Source: Telluria antibiotica
GTDB lineage: Bacteria > Pseudomonadota > Gammaproteobacteria > Burkholderiales > Burkholderiaceae_D
Assembly: GCF_011682055.1 (NCBI RefSeq)
Contig: NZ_JAAQOM010000006.1
Span: 124,001-188,000, forward strand
Direction of reading: 5' to 3'
Length of the DNA: 64,000 nucleotides
The first letter of the stretch is position 1; each line of letters opens with the position of its first letter. Below, piece after piece: positions 26,828 to 35,944 of this stretch. The translations under genes were made by a program, and so were the position numbers. Below the pieces are notes generated by a model that made no database searches, had not been told where the DNA came from, and saw only the letters and a list, made by a program, of their open reading frames with translations.

Positions 26828-27634
26828 TCATTGCGCGCGGCGGTACACGCGCACGTAGTCGACGAGCATCTGCTGCGGGAACGCGGTCGTGGCGTCCGGA
26901 TTGCCGGGCCACCCACCGCCGACGGCCAGGTTCAGGATCACGAAGAACGGGTGTTCGAACACCCAGTCGCCTTTGACGCTATCGGCCCGCGCCGTGTGGT
27001 ACAGGATGCCGTCGCGGTACCAGCGGATCTCGCGCGGTTCCCATTCGACGGCATAGACATGGAAGCCGTCGGCATACGTGCCCCGCTCCAGGACGGACGG
27101 CTTGCCGATGCCGTGGTCGCCGCTGTAGCCCGGGCCGTGGATGGTCCCGTGGATGGTGCCCGGCTCGCGCCCGATGTTTTCCATGACGTCGATCTCGCCG
27201 CAGCGGGGCCAGCCGGCCTTGTCGACGTTCGCGCCGAGCAGCCAGAACGCGGGCCAGATGCCCTGCCCGCGCGGAATCCTGATGCGCGCCTCGTAGCGGC
27301 CGAACGTGCGCTCGACCTTGCCGGCCGTCTTGATGCGGGCCGACGTGTAATGACGGCCGCCATAGTCCTCGCGGCGCGCTTCGATGACGAGGTTGCCGCC
27401 GTCCACGCGCAGGTTTTCCGGCCGCGTCGTGTAGAACTCCAGTTCGTCGTTGCCCCAGCCGTTGCCTCCGGTCTCCGGCACCCATGTCGTGCGGTCCAGC
27501 ACATGGCCTTCGAATTCGTCGCTCCAATCGAGCACCCAGCCGGGCGGCGCCGCCGGCGCTGGGGACACCTGGGCCGCACCCGCCACGGACATCCATGCCG
27601 CGGCTAGCACGGCCGCGATCCTGCGCGTTGTCAT
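26828..27634 (-). CDS. Secreted GH16 beta-glucanase (laminarinase/lichenase type)
   Basis: A 268-residue enzyme with a signal peptide ending near VAGAA and a GH16 jelly roll starting at WSDEFEG. The catalytic motif GEIDVMENIG (ExDxxE, about residues 146-151) is intact, with glucan-subsite residues such as WPAFWLLG before it. The extra Met in the motif is typical of bacterial beta-1,3(4)-glucanases. It would cut laminarin-like or mixed-linkage glucan outside the cell. The ribosome site AAGGAG precedes ATG at 27634. A strong promoter with the shared LacI-type operator lies about 65-95 nt upstream, tying it to the TonB receptor, GH3, GH1 and ABC importer genes. Confidence 0.93.
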   Translation of the reverse strand: MTTRRIAAVLAAAWMSVAGAAQVSPAPAAPPGWVLDWSDEFEGHVLDRTTWVPETGGNGWGNDELEFYTTRPENLRVDGGNLVIEARREDYGGRHYTSARIKTAGKVERTFGRYEARIRIPRGQGIWPAFWLLGANVDKAGWPRCGEIDVMENIGREPGTIHGTIHGPGYSGDHGIGKPSVLERGTYADGFHVYAVEWEPREIRWYRDGILYHTARADSVKGDWVFEHPFFVILNLAVGGGWPGNPDATTAFPQQMLVDYVRVYRRAQ

Positions 27635-27674
27635 TTTTTCTCCTTTGCGGACCTGGCGCGAGACGGCTTGAAAA

Positions 27675-27699
27675 TGGAAACGCTACCAATCCGTTTCCA
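27675..27699. promoter_or_regulatory. LacI-type operator at the GH16 promoter
   Basis: On the minus strand TGGTAGCGTTTCCA (27688-27675) matches the window's palindrome TGGAAACGTTTCCA at 12 of 14 positions. A further half site TGGAAACG lies at 27699-27692. It starts right after the -10, so a bound repressor would block initiation. Confidence 0.7.
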
Positions 27700-27728
27700 A
27701 TATAGCATCGCCATTTTTTCGGTGTCAA
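27699..27728 (-). promoter_or_regulatory. Sigma-70 promoter of GH16
   Basis: TTGACA (27728-27723), an 18-bp spacer and TATATT (27704-27699) read on the minus strand. The same TTGACACCGA start and 18-bp spacing recur at the ABC binding-protein promoter (49631-49602). Confidence 0.75.
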
Positions 27729-27849
27729 ACGGGACGCCCGCCCTGTGCCCGACTCCGGCGTCGTCATTCGCGAGGGCGCCTGCGGTGACAGGTGTTGCGC
27801 GGACGGCACGCGCTGCGCGCATCGCAGTGGCGGACAACAGAACAATCCG

Positions 27850-27878
27850 TTGACAATAGTTTCTTCTGACCATAAGAT
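27850..27878 (+). promoter_or_regulatory. Sigma-70 promoter of the TonB receptor-halogenase operon
   Basis: TTGACA (27850-27855), a 17-bp spacer and TAAGAT (27873-27878). The perfect operator follows at 27891-27904, so expected start of transcription and repressor site are adjacent. The gene-free stretch 27635-28002 holds the two divergent promoters and their operators; I see nothing else in it. Confidence 0.7.
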
Positions 27879-27890
27879 TCAAGCACGATA

Positions 27891-27904
27891 TGGAAACGTT
27901 TCCA
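27891..27904. promoter_or_regulatory. LacI-type operator (perfect palindrome) at the TonB receptor promoter
   Basis: TGGAAACGTTTCCA, a perfect 14-bp palindrome with central CG, as in LacI/GalR operators. It lies about 13 bp after the -10. It is the best version of the motif found at five promoters in this region. Confidence 0.8.
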
Positions 27905-28002
27905 TGTGATTGGAAGCGGAAATAACGAGGAGGAAAGACGGATTTGAGAACGACCCGTGCGCGAGCGCCGAAGTACACACAGATAAAAACACAGGAGACC
28001 CC

Positions 28003-30975
28003 ATGCATTACCCCAAGGCACACCCAAAACTGATCACTCTGGCCGTGGCGAGCGCCTGCGCCGCCTTCATCCCCGCCTACGCCCAGCAAGCGACCACCGA
28101 GGACAGCCGCGGCGGCGACATCCCCACCACGGCCGTCCAGCAAGTCGTCGTGACGGGCCTGCGCCAGTCGATGGCCTCGTCGTTGAACCTGAAGCGCCAG
28201 TCGGACGGCATCGTCGACGGCATCGTCGCCGAGGACATCGGCAAATTCCCCGACACGAACCTCGCCGAATCGCTGCAGCGCATCTCGGGCGTGTCGATCG
28301 ACCGCGTGAACGGTGAAGGCCAGAAGATCACGGTGCGCGGCGTGGGTCCCGACTTCAACATGGTGCTGCTGAACGGCCGCCAGATGCCGACGTCGAACCT
28401 CGGCGACCTGAACGGCCGCTCGTTCGACTTCTCGAACCTGGCGTCGGAAGCGATCTCGCAGCTGCAGGTCTACAAGACGAGCCGTGCCGAGAACCCGGCA
28501 GGCGGCATCGGCGCCACCGTCAACGTGATCACGGCGCGTCCGCTGGACAAGCTTGGCACCTACTCGAGCATCGGCATCAAGGCCGTGCACGACACGTCGA
28601 ACAACAAGCTGCCGGGCGACGAGAAGGCCAGCTCATCGACGACGCCTGAATTCTCGGGCATCTATTCGACGACGTCGAAAGATGGCCACTGGGGCCTGGG
28701 CGTCTCCGCCAGCTACCAGGAGCGCAACCTGGGCTTCAACCAGGCGTCCGTGAGCAACGGGTGGCGCGGTCCGTTCCGCGGCGACGAGAACAACTGGGGC
28801 ACGATTCCGAACGCCGGCGCGCCGGGTTCGCAGAACGTCGTCAACCATCCGAAGCCGACCGACATCTACGAGGTGCCGCAGAACCTCAACTACAGCATGA
28901 CGGGCGTGAAGCGCCAGCGCACCAACGGCCAGCTCACTTTGCAATGGCAGCCGGTGAAAGAGCTGACGACGACCCTCGACTACACGTACTCGGAAAACAA
29001 GCTGCAGACGAAGCGCAACGACGTCTCCGCGTGGTTCAACTTCGGCCCGTCCGCGTCGACGTGGACCAATGGCCCGGTCGCCGCGCCGCTCGTCTACACG
29101 GAATTCATCCCGTCCGGGAACAGCGACATCGCGATGGGCGGCGCGAACTTCGCCACCAAGACGCAGAACAAGTCGCTCGGCTTCAACACGCAGTGGCGCG
29201 CCACGCGCGACCTGAAGCTGGAACTGGACGCGCACCACTCGACCGCGGAATCGAAGGCGGACAGCCCGTTCGGCTCCAACAACACGCTGGGCACGGCGAG
29301 CTTCTCGCGCGGCGACACGACGGCCGACTTCACGGAAGACTTCCCCGTCCTGTCGATCAAGGGCGCCGACTTCGTCAACGCGCCGCAGCAGGTCACGGGC
29401 TCCGTGTTCCAGAATGGCTACATGAAGGGCGACGTGAGCCAGGTCCAGTTCAAGGGCCGCTTGCGCGTGCTGGAAGCATCGAACCTGAACTTCGGTGTCG
29501 GTGCCGTCAACGTCAAGAACCGCTCCGCGTTCTCGAACCAGCAGCGCGACTCGTGGGGCGGCGCGACGAAGCCGTCCGACTACCCGAGCAGCCTGTGGCA
29601 CGCCGACAGCGTCCGCCAATACTTCGACCAGTTGTCCGGCAGCCGCAACCCGAACCTGTTCAACACGTTCTACACCTTCAACTTCGCGCAGGTGCGCGAC
29701 ACCGTGGCGAAAGCGTCCGGCATGCCCGAGAAGTACCTGCCGAAGAATACGTTCGACACCGACCAGCGCACCGAGGAAAAGTCGAAGAACCTGTTCCTCC
29801 AGCTGAACTCGGACTGGGATACCGCGCTGCCGATGCACACGGCGATCGGCGTGCGCTACGAGAAGACGGACGTCGTCTCGACCGCCCTCGTGCCGACGGC
29901 GACGTCGATCACGATGGTCTCCGCGAACGAATTCCCCGTGCAATTCGGCGCGCCCTCGTTCACCACCTTGACCGGCAAGTACCACAACCTGCTGCCGTCG
30001 ATCGACTGGGACATGGACCTGCGCGACGACATGAAGGTGCGTGCGAGCTACGGCGAGACGATCGGCCGTCCGCGCTACGACCAGATCGCCGGCGGCCAGA
30101 TCCTGAATACGCTGGCACGCATCGACGGCGGCACGGGTTCGCAGGGCAACCCGGCGCTGAAGCCCGTCAAGTCGAAGAACTTCGACCTGTCGTGGGAATG
30201 GTATTACGCGCAGAACAGCTTCTTCTCCGTCAACGCGTTCTACAAGGACCTGGAGAACTACGCAGGCCAGTCTAAGGTCGACGCCACGCCCTTCAACCTG
30301 CACACGCCGGTCGGCGGCGCGCTGTGGAACGAAGCGTCGGCCTCGGGCTGCGGCGCGGACACGGTCTGCATCCGCAACTACATCTTCACGCACCACCCGA
30401 CGGCGCCGGGCGTGACGGTGACGGGCGTGGACAGCAGCGGCAACCCGTCCGGCAACATCGTCGGCCAGCCGGGCGATCCGGTCGCGCACTTCCAGATCAC
30501 GACGTTCTCGAACCAGAAGAAGGCGAGCCTGAACGGCCTGGAATTCAACCTCCAGCACATGTTCGGCAACACCGGCTTCGGTGTCTCGGCGAACTACACG
30601 TACGTGCACTCGGGCCTGCGCTACGACAACGGCAGCACGGGCGAGCAGTTCGCGCTGGTCGGCCTGTCGAACTCCGCCAACCTCGTCGGCATCTATGAGA
30701 ACGACAAGTGGAACGTGCGTGCGGCGTACAACTGGCGCGGCGAGTTCCTGTCGTCGACGTTCGACGGCGCCGGTCCGAATCCGAACTACGTGGAACCGTA
30801 CGGCCAGTTCGACCTCTCAGTGGGCTACAATCTGACGTCGAAGTTGAGCCTGCAGTTCGAAGGCATCAACCTGACGAACTCGACGAATCGCGTCCACGGC
30901 CGCGACCAGCACCAGGCGCTGTACGTGACGCAGTCGGGTCCGCGCTACATGGTGGGGGCGCGCTACAAGTTCTGA
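28003..30975 (+). CDS. TonB-dependent receptor of the beta-glucan locus
   Basis: A 990-residue outer-membrane receptor. The signal peptide ends at AYA before QQATTED. The plug starts with VVVTGLRQSMASSLNLKRQS and has IVAEDIGKFPDTNLAESLQRI and the conserved KITVRGVGPDFNMVLLNGR. The barrel ends in YMVGARYKF with the terminal Phe needed for assembly. The plug style matches receptors of carbohydrate loci in Xanthomonadales, Caulobacterales and Massilia. The ATG at 28003 has GGAG 5 nt upstream. It leads the series halogenase, SapC, cupin, halogenase, acyltransferase and probably imports gluco-oligosaccharides made by GH16. Confidence 0.94.
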   Translation: MHYPKAHPKLITLAVASACAAFIPAYAQQATTEDSRGGDIPTTAVQQVVVTGLRQSMASSLNLKRQSDGIVDGIVAEDIGKFPDTNLAESLQRISGVSIDRVNGEGQKITVRGVGPDFNMVLLNGRQMPTSNLGDLNGRSFDFSNLASEAISQLQVYKTSRAENPAGGIGATVNVITARPLDKLGTYSSIGIKAVHDTSNNKLPGDEKASSSTTPEFSGIYSTTSKDGHWGLGVSASYQERNLGFNQASVSNGWRGPFRGDENNWGTIPNAGAPGSQNVVNHPKPTDIYEVPQNLNYSMTGVKRQRTNGQLTLQWQPVKELTTTLDYTYSENKLQTKRNDVSAWFNFGPSASTWTNGPVAAPLVYTEFIPSGNSDIAMGGANFATKTQNKSLGFNTQWRATRDLKLELDAHHSTAESKADSPFGSNNTLGTASFSRGDTTADFTEDFPVLSIKGADFVNAPQQVTGSVFQNGYMKGDVSQVQFKGRLRVLEASNLNFGVGAVNVKNRSAFSNQQRDSWGGATKPSDYPSSLWHADSVRQYFDQLSGSRNPNLFNTFYTFNFAQVRDTVAKASGMPEKYLPKNTFDTDQRTEEKSKNLFLQLNSDWDTALPMHTAIGVRYEKTDVVSTALVPTATSITMVSANEFPVQFGAPSFTTLTGKYHNLLPSIDWDMDLRDDMKVRASYGETIGRPRYDQIAGGQILNTLARIDGGTGSQGNPALKPVKSKNFDLSWEWYYAQNSFFSVNAFYKDLENYAGQSKVDATPFNLHTPVGGALWNEASASGCGADTVCIRNYIFTHHPTAPGVTVTGVDSSGNPSGNIVGQPGDPVAHFQITTFSNQKKASLNGLEFNLQHMFGNTGFGVSANYTYVHSGLRYDNGSTGEQFALVGLSNSANLVGIYENDKWNVRAAYNWRGEFLSSTFDGAGPNPNYVEPYGQFDLSVGYNLTSKLSLQFEGINLTNSTNRVHGRDQHQALYVTQSGPRYMVGARYKF

Positions 30976-30997
30976 TGTAGCGTACCCTGTACTTCGT

Positions 30998-31030
30998 TCC
31001 GCCACGGGGCAGCCGCAGTCCCGTGGCGGA
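30998..31030 (+). other. Strong intergenic hairpin between the TonB receptor and halogenase genes
   Basis: TCCGCCACGGG pairs with CCCGTGGCGGA (11 bp) across an 11-nt loop. No T-run follows, so it is probably not a full intrinsic terminator. It may stabilise the 3' end of the receptor message or cut down read-through into the halogenase genes. The remaining spacer to 31130 is AT-richer and may hold a weak internal promoter. Confidence 0.5.
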
Positions 31031-31130
31031 CGAGTAGCCTACCGCAATCGGTTTCAGCGTATAAAAAGTTGTTCCAAATACAGCATTTTCAGGTAGACTC
31101 ATGCGGCCCACCGGAGATAAGGAAGCTGTG

Positions 31131-32663
31131 ATGAGTAAACCCATCGAACACGTCGTGGTGGTCGGCGGCGGGTCCGCCGGCTGGCTGACGGCGGCCGTCC
31201 TCGCGGCCGAGCATCCGCGCCTGTCCGTCACGCTGGTGGAGTCCCCCGGTGTGGCCCCGATCGGCGTCGGCGAGGGCACATGGCCGTCGATGCGGGAGAC
31301 ACTGCAGCGCATCGGCGTCTCCGAAGCCGCGTTCTTCCGCGAATGCGACGCTGCGTTCAAGCAGGGCTCGCGCTTCGACGGCTGGGTCGACGGCAGCTCC
31401 GACGATACCTATTTCCACCCTTTTTCCCTGCCCCAGGGCCACGGCGACGCGAACCTCGCGGCCGCATGGCAGCGGGCGCACCGCGACACGCCGTTCGCGG
31501 ACCTCGTGAGCTACCAGCCGCACCTGTGCCGCGCCGGCTGCGCGCCGAAACAGCCGCAGACGCCGGAATTCGCAGGTGTCGCCAACTACGGCTACCACCT
31601 GGACGCCGGCAAGTTCGGCCTGTTCCTGCAGCGTCACTGCGTCGACGAGCTGCGCGTGCGCCACGTGCAGGCGCACGTCACCGACATCGTTTCGCTCGAC
31701 AACGGCGACATCGCCGCGCTGCGCACGCGCGAAGCGGGCGCCATCGAGGGCGACCTGTTCATCGACTGCACGGGCATGGCGTCGCTGCTGCTGGGCCGCC
31801 ATTATGGCGTGCCGCTCGTGTCGCAGCGCGACGTGCTGTTCAACGACCGCGCGCTCGCCGTGCAAGTCGCCTACCCGACGCCCGACACGCCGATCGCGTC
31901 GCAGACCACGTCCACGGCGCAGGCCTGCGGCTGGATCTGGGACATCGGCCTGCCCACGCGGCGCGGCGTCGGCTATGTGTATTCCAGCGTCCACTGCGGC
32001 GACGACGAGGCCGAGCGCACGGTGCGCGCCTACCTCGCCGCGACCGGCGTCGACGGCGACATCCCGGCCCCGCGCCGCATCGCGTTCGACCCGGGCTACC
32101 GCGCGCGCTTCTGGGAGCGCAACGTCGTGGCCGTGGGCCTGTCCGCCGGATTCATCGAGCCGCTGGAAGCGTCCGCGCTCGCGCTCGTGGAATTGTCGGC
32201 CGGCTGGCTCGCGGACGACCTGCCTGCCACGCGTGCGCAGATGGATGCCGTCGCCGCCCGCTTCAACGATGCGTTCACGTATCGGTGGGAGCGCATCATC
32301 GATTTCCTGAAGCTGCACTACGTGCTGTCGAAGCGCACGGATTCCGCCTACTGGACGGATCACCGCAGCGGGCGCACGCGGTCGCCGCGCCTGACCGAAT
32401 TGCTTGCGCTGTGGCGCACGCGCGCGCCGGCGTGGCGCGACTTCCCGCGCATCGAGGAGATCTTCCCTTCCGCCAGCTGGCAGTATGTGCTGTACGGGAT
32501 GGGCTTCCGGCCCGAATTGCCGGAGCGTGCGTCCGACCTGCCGGAACGCGCCGAGCAGTTTTTCCGCGACGCCGCGCGGCTCACCGCCCGCATGCTGCCG
32601 CAGCTTCCCCCGAACCGCGCGATGCTCGACCACATCCGCCAATACGGCATGCCGGCGGGCTAG
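31131..32663 (+). CDS. Tryptophan halogenase-family flavoprotein (first copy)
   Basis: A 510-residue FAD-dependent protein. The FAD motif VVVGGGSAGWLTA (8-21) and GVGEGTWP are family marks, and Lys77 in AAFKQGSRFDGW occupies the place of the catalytic Lys79 of PrnA. The second signature, normally WxWxIP, reads WIWDIG here, with Gly for Pro. The family makes a Lys-bound chlorinating species from FADH2, O2 and chloride, but homologues beside TonB receptors have no proven substrate. The start at 31131 has AAGGA 7 nt upstream. It is the first of a set with SapC, cupin-like and a second halogenase; role in glycan use is unknown. Confidence 0.87.
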   Translation: MSKPIEHVVVVGGGSAGWLTAAVLAAEHPRLSVTLVESPGVAPIGVGEGTWPSMRETLQRIGVSEAAFFRECDAAFKQGSRFDGWVDGSSDDTYFHPFSLPQGHGDANLAAAWQRAHRDTPFADLVSYQPHLCRAGCAPKQPQTPEFAGVANYGYHLDAGKFGLFLQRHCVDELRVRHVQAHVTDIVSLDNGDIAALRTREAGAIEGDLFIDCTGMASLLLGRHYGVPLVSQRDVLFNDRALAVQVAYPTPDTPIASQTTSTAQACGWIWDIGLPTRRGVGYVYSSVHCGDDEAERTVRAYLAATGVDGDIPAPRRIAFDPGYRARFWERNVVAVGLSAGFIEPLEASALALVELSAGWLADDLPATRAQMDAVAARFNDAFTYRWERIIDFLKLHYVLSKRTDSAYWTDHRSGRTRSPRLTELLALWRTRAPAWRDFPRIEEIFPSASWQYVLYGMGFRPELPERASDLPERAEQFFRDAARLTARMLPQLPPNRAMLDHIRQYGMPAG

Positions 32664-32713
32664 CGACCGCGCCCGGCACCACCACGATAACGACAACGAA
32701 GAGACTACGAACG

Positions 32714-33424
32714 ATGGCCAACCATGCACCCCTGAACAACGTCGACCACAAGAACCTGCGTGTGGTGACCACCCGCGGCGCGCAATACGGCGACGCCGTG
32801 ATGTCGGCGCTGACCTTCCCCGCCGAATTCCGCGACCTGCAAGCCTGCTACCCGATCGTCTTCGCCCAGGACGGCAACGGCAGCTACGACGCGATCGCCC
32901 TGCTGGGCTTCGAGCAGGGCGAGAACCTGTTCCTCGGCCCGAACGGCTGGGACGCCCCCGCGATCCCGCTGACCGTCGAGCGCCAGCCGTTCATGATCGG
33001 GCGCGGCGACGAGTTGTCCGTCCACATCGACCTGGACAGCCCGCGCGTGCGCGACGGCGGCATCGAGGGCGAGGCGCTGTTCCTGACCTATGGCGGGACG
33101 AGCGAATACATGGAGCGCATCAGCTCCGTGCTGCGCACGATCCACGACGGCCTGGCCGCATCGCGTGCCTTCGTCACCGCGCTCGTCGAACTGGAACTGA
33201 TCGAATCGTTCGTGCTGGACGTGGAACTGGACGACGGCTCGCAGAACCGCCTGGCCGGCTTCTACACGATCAACGAGGACCGCCTCGCGCAACTGTCGGC
33301 CGACCAGCTGGCGGCCCTGCACGCCAAAGGCTATCTGCAGGCGATCTACATGGCCGTCGCGTCGCTGGCCCAGTTCCGCGCGCTGATCCAACGGAAGAAC
33401 CGCGCCAATGGCAGCCTGCGCTAA
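32714..33424 (+). CDS. SapC family protein
   Basis: A 236-residue soluble protein of the SapC family, recognised from its N-terminal half (YPIVFAQDGNGSYDAIALLGFEQGENLF with GWDAPAIPLTVERQPF) and the C-terminal FYTINEDRLAQLSADQLAALHAKGYLQ. The family is named after a Campylobacter S-layer transport gene, but members in proteobacterial glycan loci have no known function. There is no signal peptide. It ends 17 nt inside the next gene, so the two are translationally coupled. Confidence 0.88.
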   Translation: MANHAPLNNVDHKNLRVVTTRGAQYGDAVMSALTFPAEFRDLQACYPIVFAQDGNGSYDAIALLGFEQGENLFLGPNGWDAPAIPLTVERQPFMIGRGDELSVHIDLDSPRVRDGGIEGEALFLTYGGTSEYMERISSVLRTIHDGLAASRAFVTALVELELIESFVLDVELDDGSQNRLAGFYTINEDRLAQLSADQLAALHAKGYLQAIYMAVASLAQFRALIQRKNRANGSLR

Positions 33425-34418
33425 ACCCGTCCGCGAGGTCGCGGCCGTCGACGGCCGCCTGCCGGACGAGATGCTGCGCGCGACGGCGCCGTACATCGTG
33501 CGCGGCCTCGCCACCGACTGGCCACTTGTGCGCGCCGGGCGGGAGTCTCCGGAAGCGGCGGACGCCTACCTGCGCGAGTTTTATCGTGACGCGACCGTGA
33601 ATGCGATGCTCGGCCCGCCGCAGATCGACGGCCGCTTCTTCTACAACGAGGGCATTACCGGCTTCAACTTCCAGAGCGTGCGGGCGCGGCTCGACCAGGT
33701 GCTGGACGAACTCGCCGTGCAACGCGGACGCGCCGAACCGGGCGCGGTCTATGTGGGCTCGACGTCGGTCGACACCGCCCTGCCCGGCCTGCGTGCCGCG
33801 AACGACGTCGACCTGGGCGGGCGCGATGCGCTGGCCAGCATCTGGATCGGCAACCGCACCGTCGTCGCCACGCACTACGACCTGCCGGACAACCTGGCCG
33901 TCGTCGCGGTCGGCGAGCGTCGCTTCACGCTGTTCCCGCCGGACCAGCTGAAGAACCTGTACGTCGGGCCACTCGATTTCAACCCGGCCGGCCAGGCGAT
34001 CAGCCTCGTCGACGTCCGCGAACCCGACTTCGAACGCTTCCCGCGCTACGCGGAGGCGCTCGAACACGCGCAGGTCGCGCAGATGGGCCCGGGCGACGCG
34101 CTGTTCGTGCCGTCGATGTGGTGGCACCACGTGGAAGCGCTGTCCGCGTTCAACGTGCTCGTGAACTACTGGTGGCGCCAGTCGCCGGACTGGATGGACA
34201 CGCCGACGAACGCCCTGATGCTCGCGCTGCTGACGATGCGCGACCTGCCGCCGGCGCAGCGGCGCGCGTGGCAGGAGATCTTCCGCCACTACATCTTCGA
34301 ACCCGATGCCGCGACCCTCGCGCACCTGCCGGAAGACGCGCGCTACGCGCTGTCGCCGCTCGACGAGGATGGCGCACGCGTGCTGCGCGGGCAGCTGCTG
34401 CGTCGCATCAACAGGTAA
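33408..34418 (+). CDS. Cupin-like (JmjC-type) Fe(II)/2-oxoglutarate oxygenase-like protein
   Basis: A 336-residue protein with the cupin_8/FIH layout. The HxD metal site is in ATHYDLPDNLAVV, the strand VAVGERRFTLFPP follows, and the distal His is probably in WWHHVEA before FNVLVNYWW. Relatives hydroxylate protein side chains. The start overlaps SapC by 17 nt and the stop is 14 nt before the second halogenase. Being locked between SapC and halogenase genes suggests it works on the same target, which is unknown. Confidence 0.87.
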   Translation: MAACAKPVREVAAVDGRLPDEMLRATAPYIVRGLATDWPLVRAGRESPEAADAYLREFYRDATVNAMLGPPQIDGRFFYNEGITGFNFQSVRARLDQVLDELAVQRGRAEPGAVYVGSTSVDTALPGLRAANDVDLGGRDALASIWIGNRTVVATHYDLPDNLAVVAVGERRFTLFPPDQLKNLYVGPLDFNPAGQAISLVDVREPDFERFPRYAEALEHAQVAQMGPGDALFVPSMWWHHVEALSAFNVLVNYWWRQSPDWMDTPTNALMLALLTMRDLPPAQRRAWQEIFRHYIFEPDAATLAHLPEDARYALSPLDEDGARVLRGQLLRRINR

Positions 34419-34432
34419 AGCCAGGAGGAGAC

Positions 34433-35944
34433 ATGGACAATAACAAGCAAACGGGCCTTGGACGCCCGATCCGCCGCGTCGTCATCGCGGGCGGCGGCAC
34501 CGCAGGCTGGATGGCCGCGGCGGCGCTGGCGCGCACGCTGGGCAAGGTCATCGACATCAAGCTCGTCGAATCGGACGACATCGGCACCGTGGGCGTGGGC
34601 GAGGCGACGATCCCCAGCCTCGTGCATTTCCACCGCCTGCTCGACATCGGCGAGCAGGAATTCATGGCCGCCACGCAGGCCACCTTCAAGCTGGGCATCA
34701 GCTTCGAGGGCTGGCGCGCGCGGGGCGAGGATTACATCCACTCGTTCGGCATGACGGGCACCGACCACTGGACCGCGGGCTTCCAGCATTTCTGGCTGAA
34801 GGGCCGCGACCGCGGCCTCGCGAGCGACTACGGCGACTATTGCCTGGAGCTCGTCGCGGCGCAGGAAAAGCGTTTCGGTCACCTGCCGAACCAGGGCATC
34901 AACTACGCCTACCACCTGGACGCGACGCGTTACGCGCGCTACCTGCGCCGCTTCGCCGAGCACTTCGGCGCCGAGCGCATCGAGGCGAAGATCGCCAGCG
35001 TCGACACGGATCCGGCTACGGGCCACATCGCGGCGCTCGTGCTGGACTCCGGCACGCGCGTCGACGGCGACCTGTTCATCGACTGCACGGGTTTCCGCTC
35101 GCTGCTGCTGGGCCAGACGATGGGCGTCGCGTACGACGACTGGTCGCAATGGCTGTTCAACGACACGGCGATCGCCGTGCAGACGGAATCGACGGGTCCC
35201 GCCGTGCCCCTGACGCGCTCGATCGCGCATGACTGGGGCTGGCAGTGGCGCATCCCGCTGCAGCACCGCACGGGTAACGGCATCGTGTTCTCCAGTCGCC
35301 ACGTCGACGAAGCCACTGCGCGCGCCGCGCTGCTGGGCAATATCGAGGGCAAGGCGTTGACGGAGCCGCGCGTGATCCGCTTCAAGCCGGGCCAGCGCCA
35401 GCGCGTCTGGGCCGGCAACTGCATCGGCCTCGGCCTCGCGGCAGGCTTCCTGGAGCCGATCGAATCGACGAGCATCCACCTGATCCAGCGCGGCATCGTG
35501 CGCCTGTTGCAGACGTTCCCGACGCACGGCATCCAGCAGTCCGACGTCGACGAGTTCAACGCGCAGACCGAGGACGACCTGCGCACGATCCGCGACTTCA
35601 TCATCCTGCACTACAAGGTCACGAACCGCCGCGACACGCCGTACTGGCACGACGCCGCGACGATGCCCGTGCCCGCGAGCCTGCAGCACCGCATCGACCT
35701 GTTCGGCGACAGCGGACGCGTGTTCCGCGAAGGGAACGAGCTGTTCGCGGAAAACTCGTGGGTGCAGGTGATGCTGGGCCAGGGCATGCTGCCTTCACGG
35801 TGGCACCCGAGCGCGGACCTGATGGGCGACGACGAGCTGCGCGGCTTTTTGGACGGCATCCGCAACGGCGTCCGCCGCACCGCGTCCCAGCTGCCGCCGC
35901 ACCAGCAGTACGTGGAGCGCTACTGCCCGGCGGGCAAGCCGTGA
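34433..35944 (+). CDS. Tryptophan halogenase-family flavoprotein (second copy)
   Basis: A 503-residue paralogue of the first halogenase. It has the FAD motif VVIAGGGTAGWMAA (16-29), GVGEATIPS, the catalytic-type Lys86 in ATFKLGISFEGW, and an intact WGWQWRIPL (WxWxIP) signature, so it keeps all residues linked to halogenation. AGGAGGAG stands just before the ATG. The pair differs clearly in sequence, so it is not a recent duplication. The gene overlaps the acyltransferase start by 4 nt. Confidence 0.9.
   Translation: MDNNKQTGLGRPIRRVVIAGGGTAGWMAAAALARTLGKVIDIKLVESDDIGTVGVGEATIPSLVHFHRLLDIGEQEFMAATQATFKLGISFEGWRARGEDYIHSFGMTGTDHWTAGFQHFWLKGRDRGLASDYGDYCLELVAAQEKRFGHLPNQGINYAYHLDATRYARYLRRFAEHFGAERIEAKIASVDTDPATGHIAALVLDSGTRVDGDLFIDCTGFRSLLLGQTMGVAYDDWSQWLFNDTAIAVQTESTGPAVPLTRSIAHDWGWQWRIPLQHRTGNGIVFSSRHVDEATARAALLGNIEGKALTEPRVIRFKPGQRQRVWAGNCIGLGLAAGFLEPIESTSIHLIQRGIVRLLQTFPTHGIQQSDVDEFNAQTEDDLRTIRDFIILHYKVTNRRDTPYWHDAATMPVPASLQHRIDLFGDSGRVFREGNELFAENSWVQVMLGQGMLPSRWHPSADLMGDDELRGFLDGIRNGVRRTASQLPPHQQYVERYCPAGKP

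Noticed and set aside
30998..31030. Intrinsic terminator after the TonB receptor
   Set aside because: The stem is strong but has no T-run; kept only as a structured element.
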